A stretch of 64,000 bases of DNA from Luteolibacter sp. LG18 (GTDB lineage Bacteria > Verrucomicrobiota > Verrucomicrobiia > Verrucomicrobiales > Akkermansiaceae): contig NZ_AP024600.1 of NCBI RefSeq assembly GCF_036322585.1, positions 5,739,343 through 5,803,342 on the forward strand. Reading direction: 5' to 3'. The notes beneath the pieces are model-generated. The model saw nothing but the letters and a program-made list of their open reading frames with translations. It was not told the origin of the DNA and made no database searches. Below, in pieces: positions 1-7,614 of this stretch. Positions within the stretch are counted from its first letter, which is position 1; the number at the start of each line of letters is the position of its first letter. The translations under genes and the position numbers were made by a program.

Positions 1-1
1 C

Positions 2-1132
2 GGCTCCACCTCGCAGCCGAACCTGAACTCGGTCTGCGCCGCCCTCGCCGGCAGCGAGCGTGACCCGGGTCTCGACGCGAACGCGCTCAACGAATTCTCC
101 GACTACTGGGAGGAGGTGCTGGCCTTCTACAAGCCCTTCGACTCCGCCCCGCGCGCCGGCACCGCGGAGGTCTACGAGCACGAGATGCCCGGTGGCCAGT
201 ACACCAACCTGCGAGAGCAGGCCGTCGGCATGGGCCTCGGCCACCGCTGGCGCGAGATCGCCCGCACCTACGCGGACGTGAACCTGCTGTTCGGCGACAT
301 CGTGAAGGTCACCCCGTCCTCGAAGGTGGTGGGCGACATGGCGATGTTCCTGATCACCCGCGGCATCAAGGCGGCGGACGTCCCGAACCTGAAACCCGGC
401 TCGATCGACTGGCCGGAAAGCGTCATCGACATGCTCTCCGGCGGCCTCGGCCAACCGGACGGCGGCTGGCCGGTAGAAGTCCAGAAGGTGGTGCTAGGCA
501 ACCGCAAGGCCACCACCAAGCGCCCCGGCGAGCTCGCCGAACCGGTCGATCTGGAAGCCACCCGTGCCGAGCTTTCCAAAAAAATCGGCCGCACGGCGGA
601 CGAGGACGACCTCTACTCGCATCTGATGTACCCGCAGGTGTTTGCCGAATTCCACGCCTTCCGCGGGAAATACGACAACCTCAGCGGCCTGCCGACCCCG
701 GCGTTCTTCTACGGCCTACACATCGGCGAGGAGATCGAAATCGAAATCGACCCGGGTAAAACACTGATCATCAAGCTCATCTCCATCGGAGAAGCGGATG
801 GAGAAGGCCGCCGCGCGCTCTTCTACGAGCTCAACGGCATGCCGCGCGAGAGCGTGGTGGCGGACAAGTCCCTCCAATCCGTGTCCAAGGCCGCCCGCGC
901 CAAGGGCGATCCGTCCGATCCCGCCCAAGCCTGCGCCCCGATGCCCGGCATGGTCACCGAGGTCGCCGTCTCCCCGGGCCAGGAAGTGAAGGAGGGCGAC
1001 AAGCTGGTGGTCCTGGAGGCCATGAAGATGCTCACCACTGTCAGCGCCAGCGCCGACGGAACCGTGAAGTCGGTGCTGATCCAAAAGGGCGACCAAGTCG
1101 ACAGCGACGACCTGCTGGTCACCCTCGCTTGA
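2..1132 (+). CDS. pyc: Pyruvate carboxylase, C-terminal part (5' end outside window)
   Basis: This frame is open from the first bases of the window, so the start lies upstream; 376 residues are visible. The visible part matches the end of the carboxyltransferase domain (KPFDSAPRAGTAEVYEHEMP, GGQYTNL), a pyruvate carboxylase linker, and a biotin carboxyl carrier domain at the end. The biotin site is EAMKM, with the acceptor lysine codon at 1025-1027. The enzyme makes oxaloacetate from pyruvate and bicarbonate in the cytoplasm. The fusion of carboxyltransferase and biotin carrier also occurs in oxaloacetate decarboxylase alpha subunits; the KPFDSAP/EMPGGQ context and the linker favour pyruvate carboxylase. 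A strong hairpin terminator follows, so the transcript probably ends here. Confidence 0.85.
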   Translation, partial: GSTSQPNLNSVCAALAGSERDPGLDANALNEFSDYWEEVLAFYKPFDSAPRAGTAEVYEHEMPGGQYTNLREQAVGMGLGHRWREIARTYADVNLLFGDIVKVTPSSKVVGDMAMFLITRGIKAADVPNLKPGSIDWPESVIDMLSGGLGQPDGGWPVEVQKVVLGNRKATTKRPGELAEPVDLEATRAELSKKIGRTADEDDLYSHLMYPQVFAEFHAFRGKYDNLSGLPTPAFFYGLHIGEEIEIEIDPGKTLIIKLISIGEADGEGRRALFYELNGMPRESVVADKSLQSVSKAARAKGDPSDPAQACAPMPGMVTEVAVSPGQEVKEGDKLVVLEAMKMLTTVSASADGTVKSVLIQKGDQVDSDDLLVTLA

Positions 1133-1171
1133 GAGCGGGTGCCCGTGAGGCACCGGCCCTGAAATAATCTT

Positions 1172-1207
1172 CCGGCGCGTTGGCAACAACGCGCCGGTTT
1201 TCGTTTT
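1172..1207 (+). terminator. Rho-independent terminator after the pyruvate carboxylase gene
   Basis: A perfect 11-bp stem, CCGGCGCGTTG (1172-1182) with CAACGCGCCGG (1187-1197), closes a GCAA tetraloop and is followed by TTTTCGTTTT. It starts 40 bases after the stop codon. Confidence 0.85.
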
Positions 1208-1394
1208 ATTCATTAAGTTTTCTTTACCTTTTGAATCTAAATGCGTTTCATTCTCATAAAGCATTAGTCGATGGATCGGGCGTGATTCCTGTCCAGAAAA
1301 CGGATAGGATATCCGCGTCGGTGAAAATTTAAAAAAGATTGAACACTTTTTGAAATTTGATAATTTCCGACCGCTGTTCCCTGTGAAACCCCCA

Positions 1395-3416
1395 ATGAAA
1401 AACCTCCTTTACCGGCGCCTCGTCGGTGGCGCCACGCTGGCCCTGATGGCGTGGCTCACCGCTCCTCCGGCGCGCGCCGTTGAAGAAACGCTGATCGCGA
1501 ACCCGATCGGGCGGGTGGCGCGGATGTTCAATTCCCGGCTCGTGGAGTCGGAAGACCGCGTTTCGTGGATCCGGAAGCGTGTCGGTTCCTTGGCAGAAGC
1601 CCAGGAACACTCTCTCAAAGCCGCGGACGGCTGCCGCATGGCCCGCCTGACCGCCACTTCCCCCGATCCGGTGATCATTCTGGATCTGGGAAATGAATAC
1701 CCGCTGGACTGGATTTACCTGGTCCCGGCCCAGCGGGAACCCGCTGAGCCTGAGGGCCTCTTCCCAAAGCGGTTCACCCTGGAAGCCTCGCAAGCGGCCG
1801 ACTTCGCCAACAAGAAGGTCATCTACACCTCCGGTCCCACGGCGTTCCCCAATCCTGAGCTTTCCCCCGCGCGCTTCTCGGCCCGCGGTATTGCCGCCCG
1901 TTATGTGCGCCTCACCGTCCACGCCGGCCGGAACCGCGGCGTAGCCGACCTTTTCGCCCTTTCCGAACTCGTGGTGCTGTCCGGCACCCGGCCGGTTTCC
2001 TTCGGCAGCCACGTGGATGCCCCCGGCTCCCTGACGATTCCCGGCCTGTGGGCTCCGGAGTATCTCACCGATGGCCGCATGCCTCTCGGCATCTGGCAGT
2101 CGGGCGCCTGGAGCCCGAACCGCGGCGACCTCGTCGACGCCGCTAGCCCTACCGACGAGGTCTCGTGGTCGGTCGACCTCGGCCGGAAGATGCCGCTCGA
2201 GCGACTGGTGCTTTTTCCCTACGAAATCAGCGAGCTTTCCGAAGGGGCGGTGCTGCCGAGCCAGCTTTCCGTGTGGATCTCCGATGAGGCCGATGGCAGC
2301 AATGCCCGCAAGGTGGAAGGCATCGACACGTTGAAGAACGAACTCAGCGGCAAGATCCCCTTCGTCATCCCGCTTCAAAATCTCCAAGCCCGCTCGATCC
2401 GGATCACCGGCGACCGGGCATGGTCCATGGGCAGCCGCAATCTGCAGGGGCTCTCCGAAATCCAGGCTTGGTCCGAGGGCTCGAACGTGGTGCTTGGCAA
2501 GCCAATCACCCGTACCCACCAGGGCACCGCCACGGAGGTCGCGACCCTCACCGATGGCTTCGCCAGCATGCGTCAGATCATCGGCGTGGACGTGTGGTTG
2601 TCCCAGCTATGGGAGCGCCAGAACCTGGAACGCGAACTGGCTACACGGATCCCGATGTGCACGCAGATGGCCCAGGAAAGCGAGCTGAACGCCACCTGGG
2701 GCACCGCCGTCGCGCTCGGCCTGACCTTCCTCATCCCGGTGGTGATCGTCGAACGCCGCCGCCTGATTTCGAAGAACCAGCTCGACATGCTCCGCAAGCG
2801 CATCGCTTCGGACCTGCACGACGACATCGGCAGCAATCTCGGCAGCATCTCGCTGATCGCCCGCACCGCGAAGAAGGACCTCGTGCGCCTGCAGGGCCCC
2901 GAGGAGGTGCTGGAGGACCTCGGCGAGGTGGAATCCATCGCCCGGGAAAGCTCGCTCGCCATGCGCGACATCGTGTGGCTGCTGGAGCGCCGCCAGGACT
3001 CGATCGGCGACCTCGTGCAGCGCATGCGCGAAACCGCCGGGCGCCTGCTCCGGGAAGTCGACTACACCATCGAATGCCAGTCCACCAAGGTGGCCAGCAA
3101 GCTCACCCTCGATGCCAAGCGCCACCTGTTCCTCTTCTACAAGGAAGCGGTGCACAACATCGTGAAGCACTCCCGCGCCCGCAACGTCTCGATCCGCCTG
3201 GCGGACCAAGGCGAGCGGCTGGTGCTGGAAGTCCACGACGACGGCATCGGCCTGCCACCGGATGGCGACGCCCGCACCGGCACCGTCCACAAGCTCCAGG
3301 AACGCGCCCGCGTGCTGGAAGGCCAGCTTCACGTCGAGTCCGAATCCGGAGTCGGCACGCTTCTCCGCCTCGTCGTTCGACGGGCACACCTCATTGCTCG
3401 CCCCAACTTGTCATGA
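1395..3416 (+). CDS. Membrane sensor histidine kinase with discoidin-like sensor region (NarL-type partner)
   Basis: The protein has 673 residues from ATG 1395, chosen because it opens a clean signal peptide (MKNLLYRRLVGGATLALMAW...); an in-frame ATG at 1350 would place 15 extra residues ahead of it. Residues about 40-400 look like two F5/8 type C (discoidin-like) units, for example ARYVRLTVHAGRN and EVSWSVDLGRK, so the sensor part is extracytoplasmic and may bind sugar or polymer. One membrane helix follows (about 435-454). The cytoplasmic part has a HisKA_3-type phosphoacceptor motif DLHDDIGSNLG (His about 475), an N box KEAVHNIVKHS and a G box DDGIGLPPDG. It phosphorylates the response regulator whose start codon overlaps its stop (ATGA). 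The ligand is unknown. Confidence 0.85.
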   Translation: MKNLLYRRLVGGATLALMAWLTAPPARAVEETLIANPIGRVARMFNSRLVESEDRVSWIRKRVGSLAEAQEHSLKAADGCRMARLTATSPDPVIILDLGNEYPLDWIYLVPAQREPAEPEGLFPKRFTLEASQAADFANKKVIYTSGPTAFPNPELSPARFSARGIAARYVRLTVHAGRNRGVADLFALSELVVLSGTRPVSFGSHVDAPGSLTIPGLWAPEYLTDGRMPLGIWQSGAWSPNRGDLVDAASPTDEVSWSVDLGRKMPLERLVLFPYEISELSEGAVLPSQLSVWISDEADGSNARKVEGIDTLKNELSGKIPFVIPLQNLQARSIRITGDRAWSMGSRNLQGLSEIQAWSEGSNVVLGKPITRTHQGTATEVATLTDGFASMRQIIGVDVWLSQLWERQNLERELATRIPMCTQMAQESELNATWGTAVALGLTFLIPVVIVERRRLISKNQLDMLRKRIASDLHDDIGSNLGSISLIARTAKKDLVRLQGPEEVLEDLGEVESIARESSLAMRDIVWLLERRQDSIGDLVQRMRETAGRLLREVDYTIECQSTKVASKLTLDAKRHLFLFYKEAVHNIVKHSRARNVSIRLADQGERLVLEVHDDGIGLPPDGDARTGTVHKLQERARVLEGQLHVESESGVGTLLRLVVRRAHLIARPNLS

Positions 3417-4069
3417 ACGATACTTCCACCACCGTGACCCAAGTCTGGATTCTCGAAGATCATCAAGTGTTCGCCAAGCATGTCCGCCGCTTGCTTGCGG
3501 GCGAGCCTGACATCGATTGCCCGCACCATTTCTCCCACCCGGATGAGCTGTTCGAAAAACTCCGTTTCACCACGGAGCGCCCGGATGTGCTCCTGCTCGA
3601 CCTCGGCCTGCCGGGCCGGGACGGGCTCCAGGTGCTGGATGAAATCCGCCAGGTGCTGCCCGAGCTGAAGGTGTTGATCCTGTCCGCCTTCGACGACCGT
3701 GAACGCGTCTACCGCGCCATCTGCAACGGTGCCTCCGGCTATCTCCTGAAGACGGCCGATCCGGATGAAATCCTCGGCGGCATCCGCGATGTGGTCCACG
3801 GGGCCTCCGCGCTCAGCGCACCGATCGCCAACATGATCCTCCAAGGCTTCGCCCGCTACGGCCCGGTCCAGAAGATCGAGCCCCTCACCACCCGTGAGGA
3901 GGAAGTCCTGCGTCTGCTGGTGAAGGGTTTCATCAAGAAGGAGATCGCCGACAACCTTGACATCTCCCAGCACACCGTGGACATGCACCTGCGCTCCGTT
4001 TACCGGAAGCTGCACGTCCGCACCCAGACCGAAGCCGTCTCGAAGGCCCTGCGCCAAGGCTTGGTCTGA
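3413..4069 (+). CDS. Response regulator, NarL/FixJ (LuxR-HTH) family
   Basis: A 218-residue two-domain regulator. The receiver domain has the acidic pocket in WILEDHQ and the phosphoacceptor aspartate at about residue 62 in LLLDLGLPGRDG, then SAFDD and the LLKTADPDE lysine. The C-terminal LuxR-type helix-turn-helix (about 155-215) reads LTTREEEVLRLLVKGFIKKEIADNL...TVDMHLRSVYRKL. The ATG at 3413 overlaps the kinase stop by ATGA, which fixes the start and indicates translational coupling. It is the output of the discoidin-like sensor kinase. The target genes cannot be read from the sequence. Confidence 0.93.
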   Translation: MNDTSTTVTQVWILEDHQVFAKHVRRLLAGEPDIDCPHHFSHPDELFEKLRFTTERPDVLLLDLGLPGRDGLQVLDEIRQVLPELKVLILSAFDDRERVYRAICNGASGYLLKTADPDEILGGIRDVVHGASALSAPIANMILQGFARYGPVQKIEPLTTREEEVLRLLVKGFIKKEIADNLDISQHTVDMHLRSVYRKLHVRTQTEAVSKALRQGLV

Positions 4070-4129
4070 TCTGATTTTGTTCGCGTGATGTGGCGGCGCG
4101 GTTCCACCAGGAGCCGCGCCGTTTCACAT

Positions 4130-5275
4130 TCACGGAATGACCGTGGGATCGTGGCGATGGAGCGGCGCGATTTGGTTCCGGAAGCCGGAGGATGGCAGGA
4201 GGCGGATGGCATGGTTCCGCAGCTTCCAGAGCCCCGGCGTTCCAAGCTGGGACACCCGCCCCATCCGCGCGGAGAGTTCCACCACCCGCCGGGTTCGGGC
4301 TCCACGACCGGCTTCATAGAGGCGGAAGGCGGTGGTGATGTCGGATTGGCTCGAAAGGCAGCGGGCGAAATAGAGAGCATCCTCCAAAGCCATTCCCCCA
4401 CCTTGTCCAAGGTTCGGGGTAGAGGGGTGGGCGGCATCGCCCAACAGCGTGCAGGCACCGCGCCCCCAACGCCGGAGGACCGGACGGTCCCGGATGTCAT
4501 GCAGGAGGATGCCGTCTTCCGGCGTGGCTTCGATGGCGGCGGCAACCCGGGGCTCCCAATCCGCGAAGGTCTCCAACAACGCCGGTCGATGCCGATCCGG
4601 ACGATGGCCTGCGGCTGCATTGAGTGTGGCATACCAGTACACCATGCCGTCTCCACAGGGAGCGAGCCCGAAGCGCCGTCCCTCGCCCCAGGATTCGAAG
4701 AAAATCCCCTTCTCCACCGGCACCCGCGCCAAGCCTCGCCAGCAGACATAGCCCGCGTAACGGGCCGGACGCTCACCGTGGAGCCAAGCGCGCACCCGGG
4801 AATGAATCCCATCCGCTCCCACCACCGCGGGATGCCATGCGTCTTGTCCATTCTCAAACGTGAGCCGATAGCCACCACCCTCCTCCTGAATCCCGGAGAG
4901 AGCATGATCGGTTTTCAGACGCTCCGGTTGGACGGACGCCGCCAGACACCGGATCAGGTCCCCACGCGGCACGCACAAGGGACTCCCCCCGAAATCCGCC
5001 AGATTGGTCCGGCTCAACACCTCACCCTTCGGATTCCGGAGCTGGAGTTCCGTCAGCCCCGAACCACAGCGCAGCACCTCGGGCAAGATCCCGAGAGCCT
5101 CCAAAACCCGACCCGCATTCGCCCACAACGTGATGCCCGCCCCGGCATCAGTCAGGCGCGGAGCGGCCTCGTAAACCATGCACGGAATCCCCGATTGCAC
5201 CAAGGCAACCGCGGTGGCCAAGCCACCAATTCCGCCGCCAACAATCGCCACTCCCGGCTCCCCCCTTGGATTCAT
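4130..5275 (-). CDS. FAD-dependent aromatic-ring monooxygenase-like protein
   Basis: About 381 residues from ATG 5275 (MNPRGEPGVAIVGGGIGGLA). In-frame ATGs at 5281, 5305 and 5311 also exist; the shortest N-terminus fits the family. The product is a group A flavoprotein monooxygenase of the salicylate hydroxylase / TetX type. It shows the N-terminal dinucleotide-binding GGGIGG, the ADGIHSRVR motif (DG fingerprint) and GDAAHPSTPNLGQGGGMALEDA, the second FAD motif. It would use NAD(P)H and O2 to hydroxylate a small organic molecule; the substrate cannot be told. It is divergent from the arsenic operon and shares its short promoter region (5276-5420), so co-regulation by ArsR is possible but unproven. 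Confidence 0.8.
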   Translation of the reverse strand: MNPRGEPGVAIVGGGIGGLATAVALVQSGIPCMVYEAAPRLTDAGAGITLWANAGRVLEALGILPEVLRCGSGLTELQLRNPKGEVLSRTNLADFGGSPLCVPRGDLIRCLAASVQPERLKTDHALSGIQEEGGGYRLTFENGQDAWHPAVVGADGIHSRVRAWLHGERPARYAGYVCWRGLARVPVEKGIFFESWGEGRRFGLAPCGDGMVYWYATLNAAAGHRPDRHRPALLETFADWEPRVAAAIEATPEDGILLHDIRDRPVLRRWGRGACTLLGDAAHPSTPNLGQGGGMALEDALYFARCLSSQSDITTAFRLYEAGRGARTRRVVELSARMGRVSQLGTPGLWKLRNHAIRLLPSSGFRNQIAPLHRHDPTVIP

Positions 5276-5392
5276 CGCCATCACTGTGCCCGCCCCTATT
5301 TTCATCGACAAGCGGCCCCCGCCGACGGGTGACGATATTCATTCATCCCGGAGATGAGCCTTCCCCAGCCTCCGCGTCTTTGGGATTTACAC

Positions 5393-5408
5393 AACGATTT
5401 TAATCGTT
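5393..5408. promoter_or_regulatory. Candidate ArsR operator
   Basis: Inverted repeat AACGAT-TTTA-ATCGTT ends 12 bases before the arsR GTG. Position and symmetry fit autoregulation by an ArsR/SmtB dimer. The half site is not a textbook match, so this is inferred from position. Confidence 0.5.
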
Positions 5409-5420
5409 ACGACTTTTCTC

Positions 5421-5816
5421 GTGACGGAGAACTTCGTTTCTATTTTCCAAGCGCTGGGTGACGAGACGCGATGGCGCATCGTCTCGCTGGTGAAGGATGA
5501 GGCGCTGTGCGTTTGCGAATTGGCGGACATCCTGGTGATGCCCCAGTCCTCCGTCTCCAGCCACGTGCAGATCCTGCGCAAGGCCGGGATGTTCGAAAGC
5601 GAACGCTGCGGGAAGTGGACCTACTTCCGGATCGAACCCCGGACCCGGGCACTGCTGGGCGATATCGCGAGGCACTTCCCCACCACTCCCGGTCCGCGAT
5701 TGGAAGCGGATGCGGCACGCGCCGCCGCGCGCCTCGAAGTGCGGGCACAAAGCTGCTGCCGGGGACCCAAGGCTCTTCTCGGAAAAAGCTCCACCACCGA
5801 CTGCTGCCAGCCATGA
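5421..5816 (+). CDS. arsR: ArsR/SmtB family arsenic-responsive repressor
   Basis: 131 residues from a GTG start at 5421. The winged-helix domain covers most of the protein (FQALGDETRWRIVSLV, then SSVSSHVQILRKAGM). The As(III)/Sb(III) sensing site typical of ArsR is present as ALCVCEL, a Cys-X-Cys in the recognition region. The C-terminal tail is unusual: it carries two more cysteine pairs (SCCRG and a final DCCQP). It probably represses the operon arsR, DUF6428-like, MIP channel, arsC. Its stop overlaps the next start (ATGA). Confidence 0.92.
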   Translation: MTENFVSIFQALGDETRWRIVSLVKDEALCVCELADILVMPQSSVSSHVQILRKAGMFESERCGKWTYFRIEPRTRALLGDIARHFPTTPGPRLEADAARAAARLEVRAQSCCRGPKALLGKSSTTDCCQP

Positions 5817-6289
5817 CCCTCTCCGAACTCAAGGACCTGCTCGCCCATCATGGAGAGCGCCTCTTCCGGATCACCTTGCCAGGAGGGAAAGCGGTGCCGC
5901 TTTCGTTCCACGTCACCGAGGTGGGAAGGCTGCACAAGACCTTCCTCGATTGCGGGGGCAAACGCCGCGAATCGATCACCTGCCAGCTCCAGGTGTGGGT
6001 GGGGCCCGACTACGACCACCGGATCGAAACCGGAAAAATGGCCGCCATCCTGAACAAGGCCCGGGAGATCGTCCCCGATGGCTCGGTCCCGGTGGAGATC
6101 GAATACGAGGACCAGGTCATTTCCCAATACACCATCGCCCGCCACGAGTTGACCGGGGAAGCCGTGATCCTCCACTTGGAACACAAGCACACCGAGTGCC
6201 TCGCCCCTGAATTGTGCGGCCTGCCCGCCCTCGAACGCCTGCCGGCGATCGGAGGAAAACCCCATTGCGGTCCACGTGGCTGCTGCTGA
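5813..6289 (+). CDS. DUF6428-like protein of the arsenic operon, function unknown
   Basis: 158 residues. The ATG at 5813 overlaps the arsR stop (ATGA), which fixes the start. It has no signal peptide or membrane segment, so it is probably cytoplasmic. The body begins LSELKDLLAHHGERLFRITLP and resembles the small DUF6428 family, which I recall next to arsenic genes; that assignment is from memory. No enzyme motif is visible. The histidine- and cysteine-rich part HLEHKHTECLAPELCG is followed by a cysteine tail ending HCGPRGCC. Its place between arsR and the channel suggests arsenic binding or delivery, which is inference. Confidence 0.65.
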   Translation: MTLSELKDLLAHHGERLFRITLPGGKAVPLSFHVTEVGRLHKTFLDCGGKRRESITCQLQVWVGPDYDHRIETGKMAAILNKAREIVPDGSVPVEIEYEDQVISQYTIARHELTGEAVILHLEHKHTECLAPELCGLPALERLPAIGGKPHCGPRGCC

Positions 6290-6293
6290 TCCC

Positions 6294-6956
6294 ATGAAAC
6301 GCCTGCTCGCCGAATTCCTCGGCACCTTCATCCTGCTCTTCGCAGGGACCGGGGCCATCGTGATCAACCAAGCCTCGGGAGGTGCCATCGGTCACCCGGG
6401 CATTGCCCTGGTGTTCGGCCTCGTGGTGCTGGCGATGATCCACACCTTCGGCGACGTCAGCGGGGCCCACTTGAATCCGGCGGTGTCGCTGGGATTTGCG
6501 GTGGCGGGGCGGTTTCCCTGGCGGGATCTCCCGGGTTACGTGGCAGCCCAGTTCGCCGGGGCTTTCGCCGCCAGCGGCCTGCTGAAGCTCTTGTTTCCGG
6601 CTTCTGCCACACTGGGCGCCACCCTGCCCGCGGGAAGCGGGACACAGAGCTTCATCCTCGAAATCGTCCTGACCGCCATCCTGATGCTGGTGATCCTCAG
6701 CGTTTCCACGGGCGCGAAGGAAAAAGGCATCACGGCGGGCATCGCCATCGGCTCGGTGATCGCGCTGGAAGCGATGTTCGCCGGACCGATCTGCGGGGCA
6801 TCGATGAACCCCGCCCGGTCGCTGGCCCCGGCGCTGGTCAGCGGACATTTCGAACATCTCTGGCTCTATCCGGTGGCGACCGTCCTCGGCGCGTTGATCG
6901 CCATCCCTCTCTGCATCGGCGTCCGCGAGCCGGGTTGCTGCGGCGGCAAATGCTGA
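6294..6956 (+). CDS. MIP-family (aquaporin/aquaglyceroporin) channel of the arsenic operon
   Basis: 220 residues from ATG 6294, four bases after the previous stop; an earlier in-frame ATG (6276) would overlap that gene. It is a typical MIP fold with two half repeats and both NPA boxes: SGAHLNPAVS and CGASMNPARS. The start MKRLLAEFLGTFILLFAGTG is canonical. In some bacteria (Sinorhizobium AqpS) an aquaglyceroporin replaces the ArsB/Acr3 pump and lets arsenite leave by diffusion after arsenate reduction; the operon here has the same logic. The C-terminus ends in cysteines (GCCGGKC), unlike ordinary aquaporins. The annotation aquaporin Z would miss the context. Confidence 0.88.
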   Translation: MKRLLAEFLGTFILLFAGTGAIVINQASGGAIGHPGIALVFGLVVLAMIHTFGDVSGAHLNPAVSLGFAVAGRFPWRDLPGYVAAQFAGAFAASGLLKLLFPASATLGATLPAGSGTQSFILEIVLTAILMLVILSVSTGAKEKGITAGIAIGSVIALEAMFAGPICGASMNPARSLAPALVSGHFEHLWLYPVATVLGALIAIPLCIGVREPGCCGGKC

Positions 6957-6970
6957 ATCCTTTCCCACTC

Positions 6971-7411
6971 ATGACCACCCCTCCCACCATCCTCGTCCTC
7001 TGCACCGGCAACAGTTGCCGTTCCCACCTCGCCGAAGGCATCCTGCGTCGCGCGCTGGGCGACCGCTACCGTGTGGCCAGCGCGGGCTCCAAGCCCGCCG
7101 GCTACGTGCATCCGCTGGCGATCCGCGCGCTGGACGAAATCGGCATCGATATCTCCGGCCACCGCTCGAAGCACCTCGAGGAATTCCTCCACGAGCCCAT
7201 TGAAACCGTGATCACGGTGTGCGGGAATGCCGACCAAGCCTGTCCGATGTTCCCCGGGCAGGCAAACCGCCACCACTTCCCCTTCGACGATCCGGCCCAC
7301 GCAACGGGCACCGAGGACGAGCAAATGGCGGTATTCCGACGGGTGCGGGATGAGATCCGCGCGGTCTTCGGCGCCTACGCTGCCGGACGGTTGGATGAAG
7401 GGAAAATTTGA
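6971..7411 (+). CDS. arsC: Arsenate reductase, thioredoxin-coupled type
   Basis: 146 residues from ATG 6971. It has the low-molecular-weight phosphatase fold with the P-loop CTGNSCRS (Cys11-X5-Arg17) and the resolving pair Cys84 and Cys91 in VCGNADQACP. These are the three redox cysteines of the thioredoxin-linked ArsC family. The residue that usually distinguishes phosphatases is lacking and the DDP loop (FDDPAHATG) is present. It reduces arsenate to arsenite, which the upstream channel could release. It is the last gene of the arsenic operon and follows the channel gene after 14 bases. Confidence 0.93.
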   Translation: MTTPPTILVLCTGNSCRSHLAEGILRRALGDRYRVASAGSKPAGYVHPLAIRALDEIGIDISGHRSKHLEEFLHEPIETVITVCGNADQACPMFPGQANRHHFPFDDPAHATGTEDEQMAVFRRVRDEIRAVFGAYAAGRLDEGKI

Positions 7412-7470
7412 TATCTTTCCACCTCGAACCCACAACTTCCCGCGATTCCCTTCAACCTTGAAGGGGATGA

Positions 7471-7507
7471 CCGCGGGCACCAGATCCCTTGCTTCCGATG
7501 CCCGCGG
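7471..7507 (+). terminator. Hairpin after arsC, possible terminator
   Basis: CCGCGGGCA (7471-7479) pairs with TGCCCGCGG (7499-7507) over a 19-base loop. There is no T-run, so it may be a Rho-assisted or bidirectional end between arsC and the convergent DUF58 gene. I see no gene in 7412-7614. Confidence 0.4.
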
Positions 7508-7614
7508 GCCCTTTGGGGGGCAGTGCTATCCCTTACGAGGAAGAGATTCTCATGATTCGGGCCTGATCACAACTCCGTGATCGCGTACAAACCGATGTCC
7601 GATTTTGTCACCGT

